Assembly (NCBI GenBank): GCA_036231525.1
Contig: JAZAGZ010000051.1
Span: forward strand, 1 to 21,762
Direction of reading: 5' to 3'
DNA: 21,762 nt
From: UBA6522 sp036231525
GTDB lineage: Bacteria > Pseudomonadota > Gammaproteobacteria > Steroidobacterales > Rariloculaceae
Notes under the pieces: generated by a model
What the model saw: only the letters and a program-made list of their open reading frames with translations
Database searches by the model: none
Told to the model about the DNA's origin: nothing
Program-made: the position numbers and the translations under genes
Shown: piece by piece, positions 1 through 7,177 of the stretch
Layout of the letters: each line of letters begins with the position of its first letter
How positions within the stretch are numbered: the stretch's first letter is position 1

Positions 1-30
1 GCTCACGATAGCTTAGTAGAGTACGCGTAG
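1..30 (+). CDS. Possible C-terminal tail of an upstream gene (partial)
   Basis: The first reading frame of the window is open from base 1 and ends in TAG at 28-30, one base before the ATG of the decarboxylase gene at 32. It would encode the tail AHDSLVEYA. The other two plus frames hit stops within the first 15 bases. A stop placed this close to the next start is typical of genes in one operon, so the mevalonate operon probably extends upstream. Nine residues are far too few to identify a product. Confidence 0.3.
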   Translation, partial: AHDSLVEYA

Positions 31-31
31 A

Positions 32-1000
32 ATGAAAGCGGCAGCGAAAGTCTGCGCAAACATCGCACTCATCAAGTATTGGGGTAAGGTGAGTGCTGCG
101 CTCAATATTCCAGCGGTTGGGTCTATCTCTATCACACTGGATAATCTGTGGTCAGAGACAGAAGTTGAGTTTGATGAGTCACTGGCTACCGATACACTAA
201 TATTGGATGGTCAAAGTCGGCTGGACCAATTGGGACGGGTAACGAAGTGTCTGGATCTACTTCGGGGACGAGCAGGTAGTGAAGTTTCCGCACGAGTTGT
301 TAGCCACAACAATTTTCCCACTGGTGCAGGGTTAGCTTCGTCCGCTTCCGGTCTTGCAGCCCTCACGATAGCTGCCGCCCGTGCCCTTGCTCTAGAGCTT
401 TCCCCCAGAAGTCTCAGTATTATTGCGCGGCAGGGCTCGGGATCAGCGGCGCGGTCAATTTTTGGCGGGTTCGTTGAGATGCATGCGGGCTCAACGCCGG
501 ATGGTTCAGACAGTTTTGCCGAGTCTCTACTCGCCGCAGACACATGGCCACTTGAGGTGGTCATTGCTATCACGGAATGGGGAGAGAAATCTGTGAGCTC
601 GCGTGCAGGCATGGAGCAGTCTGCATTGAGCTCACCGTATTACTCAGACTGGGTAGCTACTAGCGTAGTCGATTTAGACCGTTGTCGGCGAGCTATACTA
701 AGACGGGATTTTGAGCAACTGACTAATGTCGCTGAACACAGTTGCCTTAAGATGCATGCTGTCGCAATGGCGGCACAACCTCCGTTAGTCTATTGGAATG
801 CCACTACGGTTGCCTGTATGGACGTAGTTCGGGATCTCCGCCATTCAGGGGTGCCTGTGTTTTTCACTATTGATGCTGGTCCACAGCTGAAAGCGGTGTG
901 TGCACCAGGATTTAGCCAGGACGTTGAGAGGACGTTGCGAGATGTCCCCGGCGTGTTGGAGACACTAACAACTGGCCTAGGGCCGGGCATCATTGGGTAG
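32..1000 (+). CDS. mvaD: Diphosphomevalonate decarboxylase (GHMP superfamily)
   Basis: This enzyme carries out ATP-dependent decarboxylation of mevalonate 5-diphosphate to isopentenyl diphosphate, the last step of the mevalonate pathway, in the cytoplasm. The 322-residue length is usual for bacterial MvaD. Visible signatures are the N-terminal ANIALIKYWGK (residues 9-19), the glycine/serine-rich ATP loop PTGAGLASSASGLAAL (96-111), ARQGSGSAARSIFGGF (132-147) with the conserved Arg141, the SSRAGM segment (189-194), and DAGP with the presumed catalytic Asp281. The Asp and Arg favour a true decarboxylase over a mevalonate-3-kinase-like relative. The ATG at 32 places the ANIALIKYWGK motif at the expected distance, and the only possible upstream sequence is a stop at 28-30. 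The next gene follows after 8 nt, so it is the first complete gene of a four-gene operon. Confidence 0.95.
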   Translation: MKAAAKVCANIALIKYWGKVSAALNIPAVGSISITLDNLWSETEVEFDESLATDTLILDGQSRLDQLGRVTKCLDLLRGRAGSEVSARVVSHNNFPTGAGLASSASGLAALTIAAARALALELSPRSLSIIARQGSGSAARSIFGGFVEMHAGSTPDGSDSFAESLLAADTWPLEVVIAITEWGEKSVSSRAGMEQSALSSPYYSDWVATSVVDLDRCRRAILRRDFEQLTNVAEHSCLKMHAVAMAAQPPLVYWNATTVACMDVVRDLRHSGVPVFFTIDAGPQLKAVCAPGFSQDVERTLRDVPGVLETLTTGLGPGIIG

Positions 1001-1008
1001 GCCCAAGC

Positions 1009-2013
1009 TTGAATGTTGAGCGCATCGTTTCTCGTGCCCCAGGTAAGCTTGTGGTTTTAGGGGAATATGCCGTATTAAGAGGCGCGCCGGCTATGGCCCT
1101 TGCGGTTGATCGGTATTGTCATGCGGAAATAGGTCCAAGCGAAAATGCGCATTGCCATTTGTTATCCAGAATCGGTGAGGATCATACAGCTAGCTTTTCC
1201 ACAGAAATGTGTAGCGGTTTTGGGCTCGTTGACGAAGTTATCAAAAGTCTGCCTGAAGCCAGTCCTTGGCGTGGAACACTAGATTCCCGTGAGTTGTTTT
1301 CTGGTGATATCAAACTAGGTTTGGGGTCCAGTAGTGCTGCCTTGACATCGTGGGCAGGGGCCTGGCGCATTTTTTCTGGGAAGAGCAGCCTAGAAGCTAA
1401 CTCTGACACGCTCAAAACTCTTGTCGGCTTGCACAGGGCGATTCAGGGAGGTGCCGGGAGTGGTGTTGATGTGGCGGCGAGCCTTTTCGGTGGAGTTATC
1501 CGCTATCAGTTGCTCGAGCTGTCCGAGCCCTCGGTGAGTGTAGCTCGTCTGCCTAACAGTGTAGGATTTGTAGGTGTTTTTACTCGCTCTGCAGCCGCCA
1601 CAACAGATTATTTGGCCCGCTACGATGCCTGGTGTGAAACTGCTCCAGTGGAGGCAGTTGCGCAGATTGATGTATTGACGGAGATTGCGCAGAGCGGTAT
1701 CGATGCAGCTGCGGCAGATGATGTTGACGGGTTTCTGACAGCGATTATCGGTTACGGACGTTGTCTAGAGCGGCTTGGCGAGCGGATCGGGGCCAACATT
1801 GTGACCAGCGAACATCGAAAAGTGACGAGACAGGCTGAGCAGCTGAATATTGCGTATAAAGTAAGTGGTGCAGGGGGCGGTGATTTGGGCTTAGCCTTTA
1901 GTGCTGATTCCGTAGCGCTGGAGAAGTTCAAAAAATCTGTTGAGCCGGATTTTGAGGTCATAGAATTTTCGATTGATCCGGATGGACTGGTTGTGGAGGC
2001 AGCTGAAAAGTGA
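1009..2013 (+). CDS. mvaK2: Phosphomevalonate kinase (GHMP family)
   Basis: This GHMP kinase of 334 residues should phosphorylate mevalonate 5-phosphate to the 5-diphosphate, feeding the decarboxylase encoded just upstream. GHMP motif 1 is APGKLVVLGEYAV (10-22), motif 2 is GLGSSSAAL (104-112), and motif 3 is KVSGAGGGDLG (284-294). The segment GGAGSGVDVAASLFGG (147-162) is characteristic of phosphomevalonate kinases rather than mevalonate kinases, and a mevalonate kinase domain is already present in the next gene. The start is TTG at 1009. No in-frame ATG lies between the upstream stop and motif 1, and a TAGG at 998-1001 sits at ribosome-binding distance. The stop overlaps the GTG start of the next gene by 4 nt, implying translational coupling. 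Assignment to the phospho- step rests on motifs plus pathway completeness. Confidence 0.88.
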   Translation: MNVERIVSRAPGKLVVLGEYAVLRGAPAMALAVDRYCHAEIGPSENAHCHLLSRIGEDHTASFSTEMCSGFGLVDEVIKSLPEASPWRGTLDSRELFSGDIKLGLGSSSAALTSWAGAWRIFSGKSSLEANSDTLKTLVGLHRAIQGGAGSGVDVAASLFGGVIRYQLLELSEPSVSVARLPNSVGFVGVFTRSAAATTDYLARYDAWCETAPVEAVAQIDVLTEIAQSGIDAAAADDVDGFLTAIIGYGRCLERLGERIGANIVTSEHRKVTRQAEQLNIAYKVSGAGGGDLGLAFSADSVALEKFKKSVEPDFEVIEFSIDPDGLVVEAAEK

Positions 2014-4289
2014 GCAAAGACCGACGAAGAATTCCAGAGTTTTACAAGCTTAGCGTAGAGGAGCGCTTTAACGCAGTTCACGAGCGCGGGCTAGTCACGG
2101 GTAGTGATTTTCGAGCGCTCGTAACGGGTAGGCATACCCTTGATCTCGAATCCGCCGATAAGATGGTTGAAAACGTCGTTGGCGTTATCGGTTTGCCCTT
2201 GGGTTTAGGGATGAATCTAGTAGTGAACGATCGACGGTATGTTGTGCCTATGGCAATTGAGGAGCCTTCCGTCATTGCCGCACTGGGATCGGCATCAAAG
2301 TTGATAGCTGAGCACGGTGGCTTCGATGCGCAAGCAACCGATCCCGTGCTGATAGGGCAGATTCAGGTTGTGAATCTGACAGACATGGAGGAGGCAAAAG
2401 CTGCTCTGATCGAGCGTAAGCAGGACATTCTTAATCTGGCAAATAGCTTCCATCCCAATATGGTAGCCCGGGGCGGTGGTGCGAAGGACATCGAACTTTT
2501 CGTTCACCCGCTTCCTTCCAGCGGTAAGCCTATGCTGGTGGTTCATCTGCTAGTCGATACTCGTGATGCCATGGGAGCAAATCTTACGAATGGTATGTGC
2601 GAGGGGGTTGCCCCATTAATTGAGTCAATTACTGGTGGAGAGGTTTTTCTACGCATTATCTCCAACCTAACTGATCGATCTTTAGCTCGAGCACAGTGCA
2701 AAATACCCGCGGGCGCACTAGGTGGGGTGGGCTACACCGGTGAGCAGGTCCGAGATGGTATTGTCGTAGCGACTGATTTCGCGCAGGTTGATCCGTACCG
2801 AGCGGCAACACACAACAAAGGGATTATGAATGGGATTGACCCTGTTGCCATAGCTACAGGTAATGATTGGCGTGCAATTGAAGCCGGTGCTCATGCTTAT
2901 GCTGCCCGTGGTGGACGTTATACATCGCTGACGAATTGGTGGGTCGATGAGAGTGGGTATCTCTGCGGTAGCATTGAGCTTCCAATAAAGATTGGTATCG
3001 TGGGTGCGCCACTGAGATCCAATCCCACGGTTGCGTTAAATATGCGTTTGCTTGGGGTAGAGTCGGCTACTGAATTAGCACAGGTCATGGCGGCAGTGGG
3101 GCTTGCCCAGAACTTTGCGGCCATCCGAGCGCTGGCGACAGAAGGTATCCAGAAGGGGCATATGACGCTGCATGCTCGTAGTGTTGTAATTGCTGCCGGT
3201 GTGCCAAAGGAGTTATTCGATGAGGTGTTAGATCTCCTTATCTTGAGTAATGAGATTAAGGTTTGGAAGGCTCAGCAAATTGCAACTGAGCTACAGAAAA
3301 AATCTACACACAAGGACGAGATTCCAAACTTAAGCAGTGCTAAAGAGGCCTCTATGGGGATTGGTTACGGTAAGGTGGTGCTTCTCGGGGAGCATGCTGT
3401 AGTTTATGGGCGCCATGCTATTGCCGCACCCCTTCCGATGAGAATTAAGGCCTTGGTTGAGGATAGCGATGAGGGGATCCATTTGCTGATTCCCCGTTGG
3501 GGAATTGAGTATCAATTTACAGCCAATCCGCGGGAAAGACACTCCTTTGAACATTCCGCAGGGGTCATGCTTGATGCTCTTGGACTGAGCGGGCGTAGCA
3601 TGAGGATAGAGGTTTTTCCAGAGGTGCCTCGCAGCATGGGCTTAGGGGGTTCAGCAGCTATGGCGGTGGCTATAGTGCGGGCGCTGGATAAGCATTTTCG
3701 GTTGGGCTTGTCGGATGCGGAGGTAAATCGACTAGCATTTGAGTCAGAGAAGGTTGCTCACGGTACACCTAGCGGGCTTGATAATACACTGGCTTGTTAC
3801 GGGCACCCGCTGGTTTATCGTCCCGGTGAACCGCCATTGGTAGAACCGCTCAACATCAAGGAACCGATTCCAATAGTTATTGGTATGACTGGCTATGAGG
3901 GCTTGACTGCAAAAACCGTTGGCCGAGTCAAAGAGGCTTGGAAGCAGGAGCAGAAGCTCTACGAACGCCTTTTTGATCAAATTGATACCCTTGTACTGCG
4001 GGGCGTGCAGGCCATACAGGATCATGATATGGAGGCGCTTGGAGAGCTTATGAACGTTTGCCATGGCATGCTGAATGCGCTCCAAGTTTCTACACCAGAG
4101 CTGGAGCAGCTGGTGGATATAGCCAGAGAGAACGGTGCGCTGGGAGCCAAGCTGACCGGCGGCGGTGGTGGCGGATCTATTATCGCTCTTTGCGATGATG
4201 GTGGCACGGACTCGGTTGCGGCAGCAATCCGAGCTGCTGGGTACCAAGCGGTTCCGATCAACGTGGGGGAGAGTCTTAAGGATGCGTAG
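2010..4289 (+). CDS. mvaA: Fused class II HMG-CoA reductase / mevalonate kinase
   Basis: One 759-residue polypeptide carries two consecutive mevalonate-pathway enzymes. Residues about 1-425 are a class II (bacterial type) HMG-CoA reductase. It has the Glu pair before PSVIAA (84-85), DTRDAMGAN (183-191), THNKGIMNGID with catalytic Lys270, the NDW Asp286, and LHARSVVIAAG with catalytic His388. Class II enzymes convert HMG-CoA to mevalonate with two reduced nicotinamide cofactors. A linker of about 20 polar residues (430-449) leads into a GHMP mevalonate kinase: GKVVLLGEHAVVYG (454-467), RSMGLGGSAAMAV (541-553), GTPSGLDN with catalytic Asp591, and the Gly-rich KLTGGGGGGS (714-723). Both halves look catalytically complete. 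The start is GTG at 2010, preceded by GGAGG at 1995-1999, overlapping the upstream stop. The stop overlaps the idi ATG by 8 nt. I know of thiolase-reductase fusions (MvaE) but not of a characterised reductase-kinase fusion. Confidence 0.93.
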   Translation: MSKDRRRIPEFYKLSVEERFNAVHERGLVTGSDFRALVTGRHTLDLESADKMVENVVGVIGLPLGLGMNLVVNDRRYVVPMAIEEPSVIAALGSASKLIAEHGGFDAQATDPVLIGQIQVVNLTDMEEAKAALIERKQDILNLANSFHPNMVARGGGAKDIELFVHPLPSSGKPMLVVHLLVDTRDAMGANLTNGMCEGVAPLIESITGGEVFLRIISNLTDRSLARAQCKIPAGALGGVGYTGEQVRDGIVVATDFAQVDPYRAATHNKGIMNGIDPVAIATGNDWRAIEAGAHAYAARGGRYTSLTNWWVDESGYLCGSIELPIKIGIVGAPLRSNPTVALNMRLLGVESATELAQVMAAVGLAQNFAAIRALATEGIQKGHMTLHARSVVIAAGVPKELFDEVLDLLILSNEIKVWKAQQIATELQKKSTHKDEIPNLSSAKEASMGIGYGKVVLLGEHAVVYGRHAIAAPLPMRIKALVEDSDEGIHLLIPRWGIEYQFTANPRERHSFEHSAGVMLDALGLSGRSMRIEVFPEVPRSMGLGGSAAMAVAIVRALDKHFRLGLSDAEVNRLAFESEKVAHGTPSGLDNTLACYGHPLVYRPGEPPLVEPLNIKEPIPIVIGMTGYEGLTAKTVGRVKEAWKQEQKLYERLFDQIDTLVLRGVQAIQDHDMEALGELMNVCHGMLNALQVSTPELEQLVDIARENGALGAKLTGGGGGGSIIALCDDGGTDSVAAAIRAAGYQAVPINVGESLKDA
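3342..3354 (+). promoter_or_regulatory. Possible internal ribosome-binding site for a stand-alone mevalonate kinase
   Basis: Within the fusion gene, AAAGAGG (3342-3348) lies 5 nt before an in-frame ATG at 3354, codon 449. This is just after the interdomain linker and five residues before the kinase ATP motif GKVVLLGEHAVVYG. Translation from here would give a complete mevalonate kinase of about 311 residues. The site could be a relic of formerly separate genes or an active internal start; sequence alone does not decide. Confidence 0.3.
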
Positions 4290-4848
4290 AGAGGAGGTTG
4301 TGTCTAGCTTTACCGAGGAGCTTATTCTGGTCGATGAGTTAGACCGTGAGATAGGTTGTCGACCGAAAGGTGAGTGTCACGAGGGCAATGGAATGCTGCA
4401 TCGGGCATTTTCCATATTCATTTTTAATCAGCGGCGCGAATTATTGCTACAGAAACGTAGTGAAAAGAAACTACTGTGGCCTGATTACTGGTCGAATGCT
4501 TGTTGTTCTCATCCGTGGGTGGGAGAGTCCATGGAGCACGCTGTTTCTAGGCGACTTAAGCAGGAACTTGGTTTCGAATGTCCGTTGAGGTTTCTATACA
4601 AATTTAAATATCGCGCTCAGTACGGCGCGGTTGGCGCAGAACATGAGTACTGTTGGGTCTACTATGGTCAATACGACGGCGCGGTTAGCCCCAATAGGAA
4701 TGAAATAGCAGATTGGCGATTTGTTGATATTGACGCACTTGAGGCGGAGCTTAAGGAATCTCCAGAACATTACACTCCTTGGCTCAAGATGGAGTGGAGT
4801 GAAATTAGTAGTCACTATCTTGAAGAGTTATTCGAACCAAAAAAATGA
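4282..4848 (+). CDS. idi: Isopentenyl-diphosphate delta-isomerase, type I (Nudix fold)
   Basis: This enzyme interconverts isopentenyl and dimethylallyl diphosphate, giving both C5 building blocks from the mevalonate pathway. The 188 residues match the E. coli Idi length. Metal and catalytic residues are in place: His33 and His40 in GECHEGNGMLH, catalytic Cys75 followed by His77 in NACCSHP, and Glu120/Glu122 in GAEHEYCW. A Nudix-like helix spans GESMEHAVSRRLKQELGFE (81-99). The ATG at 4282 overlaps the stop of the reductase-kinase gene by 8 nt, with GGGGGAG at 4265-4271 as a fair ribosome-binding site. A GTG at 4300 is an alternative, but its AGGAGG is only 2 nt away. The frame is open further upstream, inside the previous gene, but that stretch has no Idi similarity. 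Bacteria with the mevalonate route often use the flavin-dependent type II enzyme, so a type I enzyme here is notable. Confidence 0.93.
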   Translation: MRREEVVSSFTEELILVDELDREIGCRPKGECHEGNGMLHRAFSIFIFNQRRELLLQKRSEKKLLWPDYWSNACCSHPWVGESMEHAVSRRLKQELGFECPLRFLYKFKYRAQYGAVGAEHEYCWVYYGQYDGAVSPNRNEIADWRFVDIDALEAELKESPEHYTPWLKMEWSEISSHYLEELFEPKK

Positions 4849-4937
4849 GTCGGTCAGTAAATTTACACAAAGGGCGGTAAGTTTTGTGATCGTTTGATTA
4901 GCCTAGATAAATTAGTTGATATGTTTCTATGGTTAAA

Positions 4938-4981
4938 GCATGAAAAATGCCGTTTTTGGTTGTAGCTGACAGTAGTGTCAG
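4938..4981. terminator. Two short hairpins between convergent genes, possible bidirectional terminator
   Basis: The 159-nt gap between convergent idi and HMG-CoA synthase contains two inverted repeats. GCAT-gaaaa-ATGC (4938-4950) is followed on the plus strand by CG and five T. CTGACA-gtag-TGTCAG (4966-4981) has a perfect 6-bp stem. On the plus strand the first looks like a weak intrinsic terminator for the mevalonate operon. Stems are short and the T-tract is modest, so the call is tentative. No gene is visible in this gap. Confidence 0.3.
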
Positions 4982-5007
4982 ATGGGCTGACTTTGTTTCG
5001 GAGTAAG

Positions 5008-6471
5008 TTAACGAATAAATCGATAATACTCGATACCTTCATCACTGAAATTTGGATTGGAGCTTTCTCCAACGGAGTCAACAATGAAACCATCTTCAAG
5101 ATCAGTAAGTCCCTTGGCATCACCTACGTCGTGAAGACTCTCGTACTGGCTTTGTGTCAAAGTTTGATACGACTCCAGAGCTTTCTGAAATCCAATACGT
5201 CGCGCTGCAGTCTCCCATCCATCTACAAGAACCATAGGAATGGCTTCCGCCGCGTCACCGCTCCCGTAGCCAACTGCGAGAATGTTTCTCCCCGATAGAT
5301 CAAGTTTCTGTTCCGCAGCTTCTTCGAGACCCGCAGCTATCCAAGCAGGGAGTGCAGCGCAGTAGACATTACCGATGTCCTTCATAGGTTCGGCTCCGAG
5401 CGATAACTTTGATGAAATGAGTTCTTTGAATATTTTGCTGGTTCGAAATTTCTTTAGGAGAGCGATGCTTAACGGGTAAACATCCTCATCGATGTTTCTA
5501 TCACGCACGAGTTGTAATATGTCTGGTGTCGAACGCATTTCTGCTAACACTGCTTCCGAATCAAGGTTTGCCCGTCGACAATGAGCCTCCAATTTACTAA
5601 GACCCGAAATACCATCATTCGCGAGTCCGAACAGATAACTCATCGCAAAGGAACTGAGGGGCATTTTGTGATAAGGCCGGTGCATAAACGCCGCCCCCAG
5701 ACCGCGGTAGTATTCAGCAGGACTAACCTTCATGCGACGAAGCATTTCATTAAGGGCGTGAAGTATTTCGTCCAGATAGCATGTCGTTGAGTATTTGCCA
5801 TTGAAGACCGGTAAGTCTTGAAAATGGCAGTTGAGCTTGCCGCGTATGATATTGCGTAATACAGGTTTACGAAAATCTACGGCGCGGTATGCTGAGGCGC
5901 TGCCGATGGATTTAAGGTCGATAGATAACAGTTTCGGATCCCGTTCAAGCAGCATGGCAACAGCCCCCGCCCCTTGGGTAGGTTCCCCAGAGCTACCACG
6001 AGCATATTCTGCAGTATCTGCGCTGACCACGATCGCGCAACGATCATGTTCCTCTAGAGCGAGATAGCGCAACCCATACTTAAGGGCATAAATTCCACCC
6101 AGGCAGGCGTGTTTGACTTCGGGGACCTCACAGTAGCGGTTAATAGGGGGTAGGCCTCGAGCCCTAAGTCCTTCGTCCAGCATGCCTTTTATGATGACCG
6201 CACCGGCTGAGTTATCAGTACTAGATTCCGTGCCTAGCCCTAAAAACCCGACTCGCTGTGGATCAATGTCGTAGCGCTCAAATAGACGAATGACAGCTGT
6301 CGCTGCCATGGTATACACGCTCTGTTGTGGTCCACGCATGCGGAAGCTACGTCCTACGACCGCACTGGTCTTATCCCAGGGCGACCCGGTCCACTCGCAC
6401 CAATCTTTGAGATCTATACGATAAGGGGGTACATGAACCGCTAACCCGCTGATCCCGACGTCTTCTTTCAT
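5008..6471 (-). CDS. mvaS: Hydroxymethylglutaryl-CoA synthase
   Basis: This thiolase-fold enzyme condenses acetyl-CoA with acetoacetyl-CoA to HMG-CoA, the substrate of the reductase encoded on the other strand. Counting from the ATG at 6471 (487 residues), catalytic residues are Glu82 in GTESSTD, nucleophile Cys123 in KHACLGG, and His264 in FMHRPYHKMP. GEPTQGAGAVAML (about 163-175) and GYGSGDAAEAIPM near the C-terminus are also family-typical. A TTG one codon upstream (6474) is possible, but GAGGT at the better distance supports ATG. At 487 residues it is longer than the roughly 390-residue enzymes of Gram-positive cocci and closer to eukaryotic length. It is convergent with the operon carrying the other pathway genes, so it needs its own promoter, presumably in 6475-6677. 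Confidence 0.92.
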   Translation of the reverse strand: MKEDVGISGLAVHVPPYRIDLKDWCEWTGSPWDKTSAVVGRSFRMRGPQQSVYTMAATAVIRLFERYDIDPQRVGFLGLGTESSTDNSAGAVIIKGMLDEGLRARGLPPINRYCEVPEVKHACLGGIYALKYGLRYLALEEHDRCAIVVSADTAEYARGSSGEPTQGAGAVAMLLERDPKLLSIDLKSIGSASAYRAVDFRKPVLRNIIRGKLNCHFQDLPVFNGKYSTTCYLDEILHALNEMLRRMKVSPAEYYRGLGAAFMHRPYHKMPLSSFAMSYLFGLANDGISGLSKLEAHCRRANLDSEAVLAEMRSTPDILQLVRDRNIDEDVYPLSIALLKKFRTSKIFKELISSKLSLGAEPMKDIGNVYCAALPAWIAAGLEEAAEQKLDLSGRNILAVGYGSGDAAEAIPMVLVDGWETAARRIGFQKALESYQTLTQSQYESLHDVGDAKGLTDLEDGFIVDSVGESSNPNFSDEGIEYYRFIR

Positions 6472-6529
6472 CAAAGCACCTCAGTTTGCTTTTTCTCTAT
6501 TGCCCGAGGGGACTTGGCCCAGCACCCAC

Positions 6530-6549
6530 CGTGGGGCGCCACGATTATA
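6530..6549 (-). promoter_or_regulatory. Candidate -10 element and leader hairpin for HMG-CoA synthase gene
   Basis: On the minus strand, a perfect TATAAT (plus 6544-6549) lies about 72 nt upstream of the synthase ATG. I cannot find a convincing -35 hexamer at 16-18 nt. Just downstream of it on the minus strand is an inverted repeat CGTGG-ggcg-CCACG (plus 6530-6543), which would fall near the transcript start. Only the -10 match and the repeat are seen; the promoter role is inferred. Confidence 0.25.
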
Positions 6550-6591
6550 TGATAACGATTTGGGAATCACCTCATTGGGAGTAAAAGCTTC

Positions 6592-6642
6592 ATGCAGCTC
6601 GGGAGGAAACGGCGTAGAAATTCGGATCGTTTAAGGAGCTGA
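6592..6642 (+). CDS. Possible Arg-rich 16-residue leader peptide
   Basis: In the gap upstream of the DUF7009-like gene, ATG at 6592 opens a 16-codon frame, MQLGRKRRRNSDRLRS, ending in TGA at 6640-6642. Six of the 16 residues are Arg. GGGAG at 6577-6581 is 10 nt upstream. Frames this short arise often by chance, and no attenuator stem is evident, so this is only a candidate. Confidence 0.15.
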   Translation: MQLGRKRRRNSDRLRS

Positions 6643-6677
6643 GATAAGATTCGCTTAGTTTCGCCCATGGAAAACAT

Positions 6678-7052
6678 ATGAAATTGAGAATCCGCGGTAA
6701 TACGATTCGTATCCGAGTTTCCCAAACCGAGATGGCTGAGATCGTAGCTAAGGGACTTGTTCAGGATTTTGTGGAATTCGGGCCGGGTTCTCGGTTGAGT
6801 TATCGGGTGGAGGTGGCGCCAGAGGGCGCGATTAACGTGTCCTACGAAGAAAGTTGTGTCAGTGTGGTGCTTACTCAAGATGCAGTTGACCGCTGGCAGA
6901 GTCCAGATGAGATCTCCATCAAGGGAGAGCAGCCTCTCTCTGGAGGAGGCAATTTGAAAATTCTGGTGGAAAAGGATTTTGCTTGTTTGTCACCTCGAGA
7001 AGAGGCTGACGATGGGGACTTATTCCAAAACCCGAATCAAATAGAATCTTGA
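6678..7052 (+). CDS. DUF7009-like small conserved protein
   Basis: This is a 124-residue soluble protein with no signal peptide or membrane segment. The N-terminus MKLRIRGNTIRIRVSQTE, the middle VEFGPGSRLSYRV, the segment LKILVEKDFACL (about 93-104) and the acidic, Asn-Pro-ending tail (DGDLFQNPN) resemble the DUF7009 family as I remember it. The function of that family is not known to me. Start: ATG at 6678 with GGAA at 6669-6672; an ATG at 6667 in another frame stops after four codons. It lies 125 nt before fdsG on the same strand, after a divergent gap from the HMG-CoA synthase gene. A functional link with formate dehydrogenase is possible from position only. Confidence 0.7.
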   Translation: MKLRIRGNTIRIRVSQTEMAEIVAKGLVQDFVEFGPGSRLSYRVEVAPEGAINVSYEESCVSVVLTQDAVDRWQSPDEISIKGEQPLSGGGNLKILVEKDFACLSPREEADDGDLFQNPNQIES

Positions 7053-7074
7053 GCCTGTACGCTTTGAAGGCTCA
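7050..7074 (+). terminator. Hairpin after the DUF7009-like gene, weak terminator or leader structure
   Basis: TGAGCC (7050-7055, beginning with the stop codon) pairs perfectly with GGCTCA (7069-7074) around a 13-nt loop. A T-rich run follows only at 7089-7094, so it is a poor intrinsic terminator. It could equally lie in the leader of the fds transcript. A TAGAAT at 7140-7145 is a possible -10 for fdsG, but no matching -35 is apparent. Confidence 0.2.
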
Positions 7075-7177
7075 TTGCATATATTGCTGTTTTTAATGAT
7101 TTTTTAACAAATTTCGGCTGTCTGCTTCCTTCCAACTGCTAGAATGCTTGTCCTGCCAACTTTTCAGGTGATACATC

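Noticed and set aside
211..612. 133-codon minus-strand open frame inside mvaD
   Set aside because: Low-complexity Ala/Arg/Ser composition typical of a shadow frame opposite a real gene.
3744..4247. 167-codon open frame on the minus strand inside the mevalonate kinase domain
   Set aside because: It lies wholly antisense to a gene with conserved motifs and shows no recognisable family pattern.
4165..4281. 39-codon upstream extension of IPP isomerase
   Set aside because: It is out-of-frame sequence of the reductase-kinase gene; Idi similarity begins only after the ATG at 4282.
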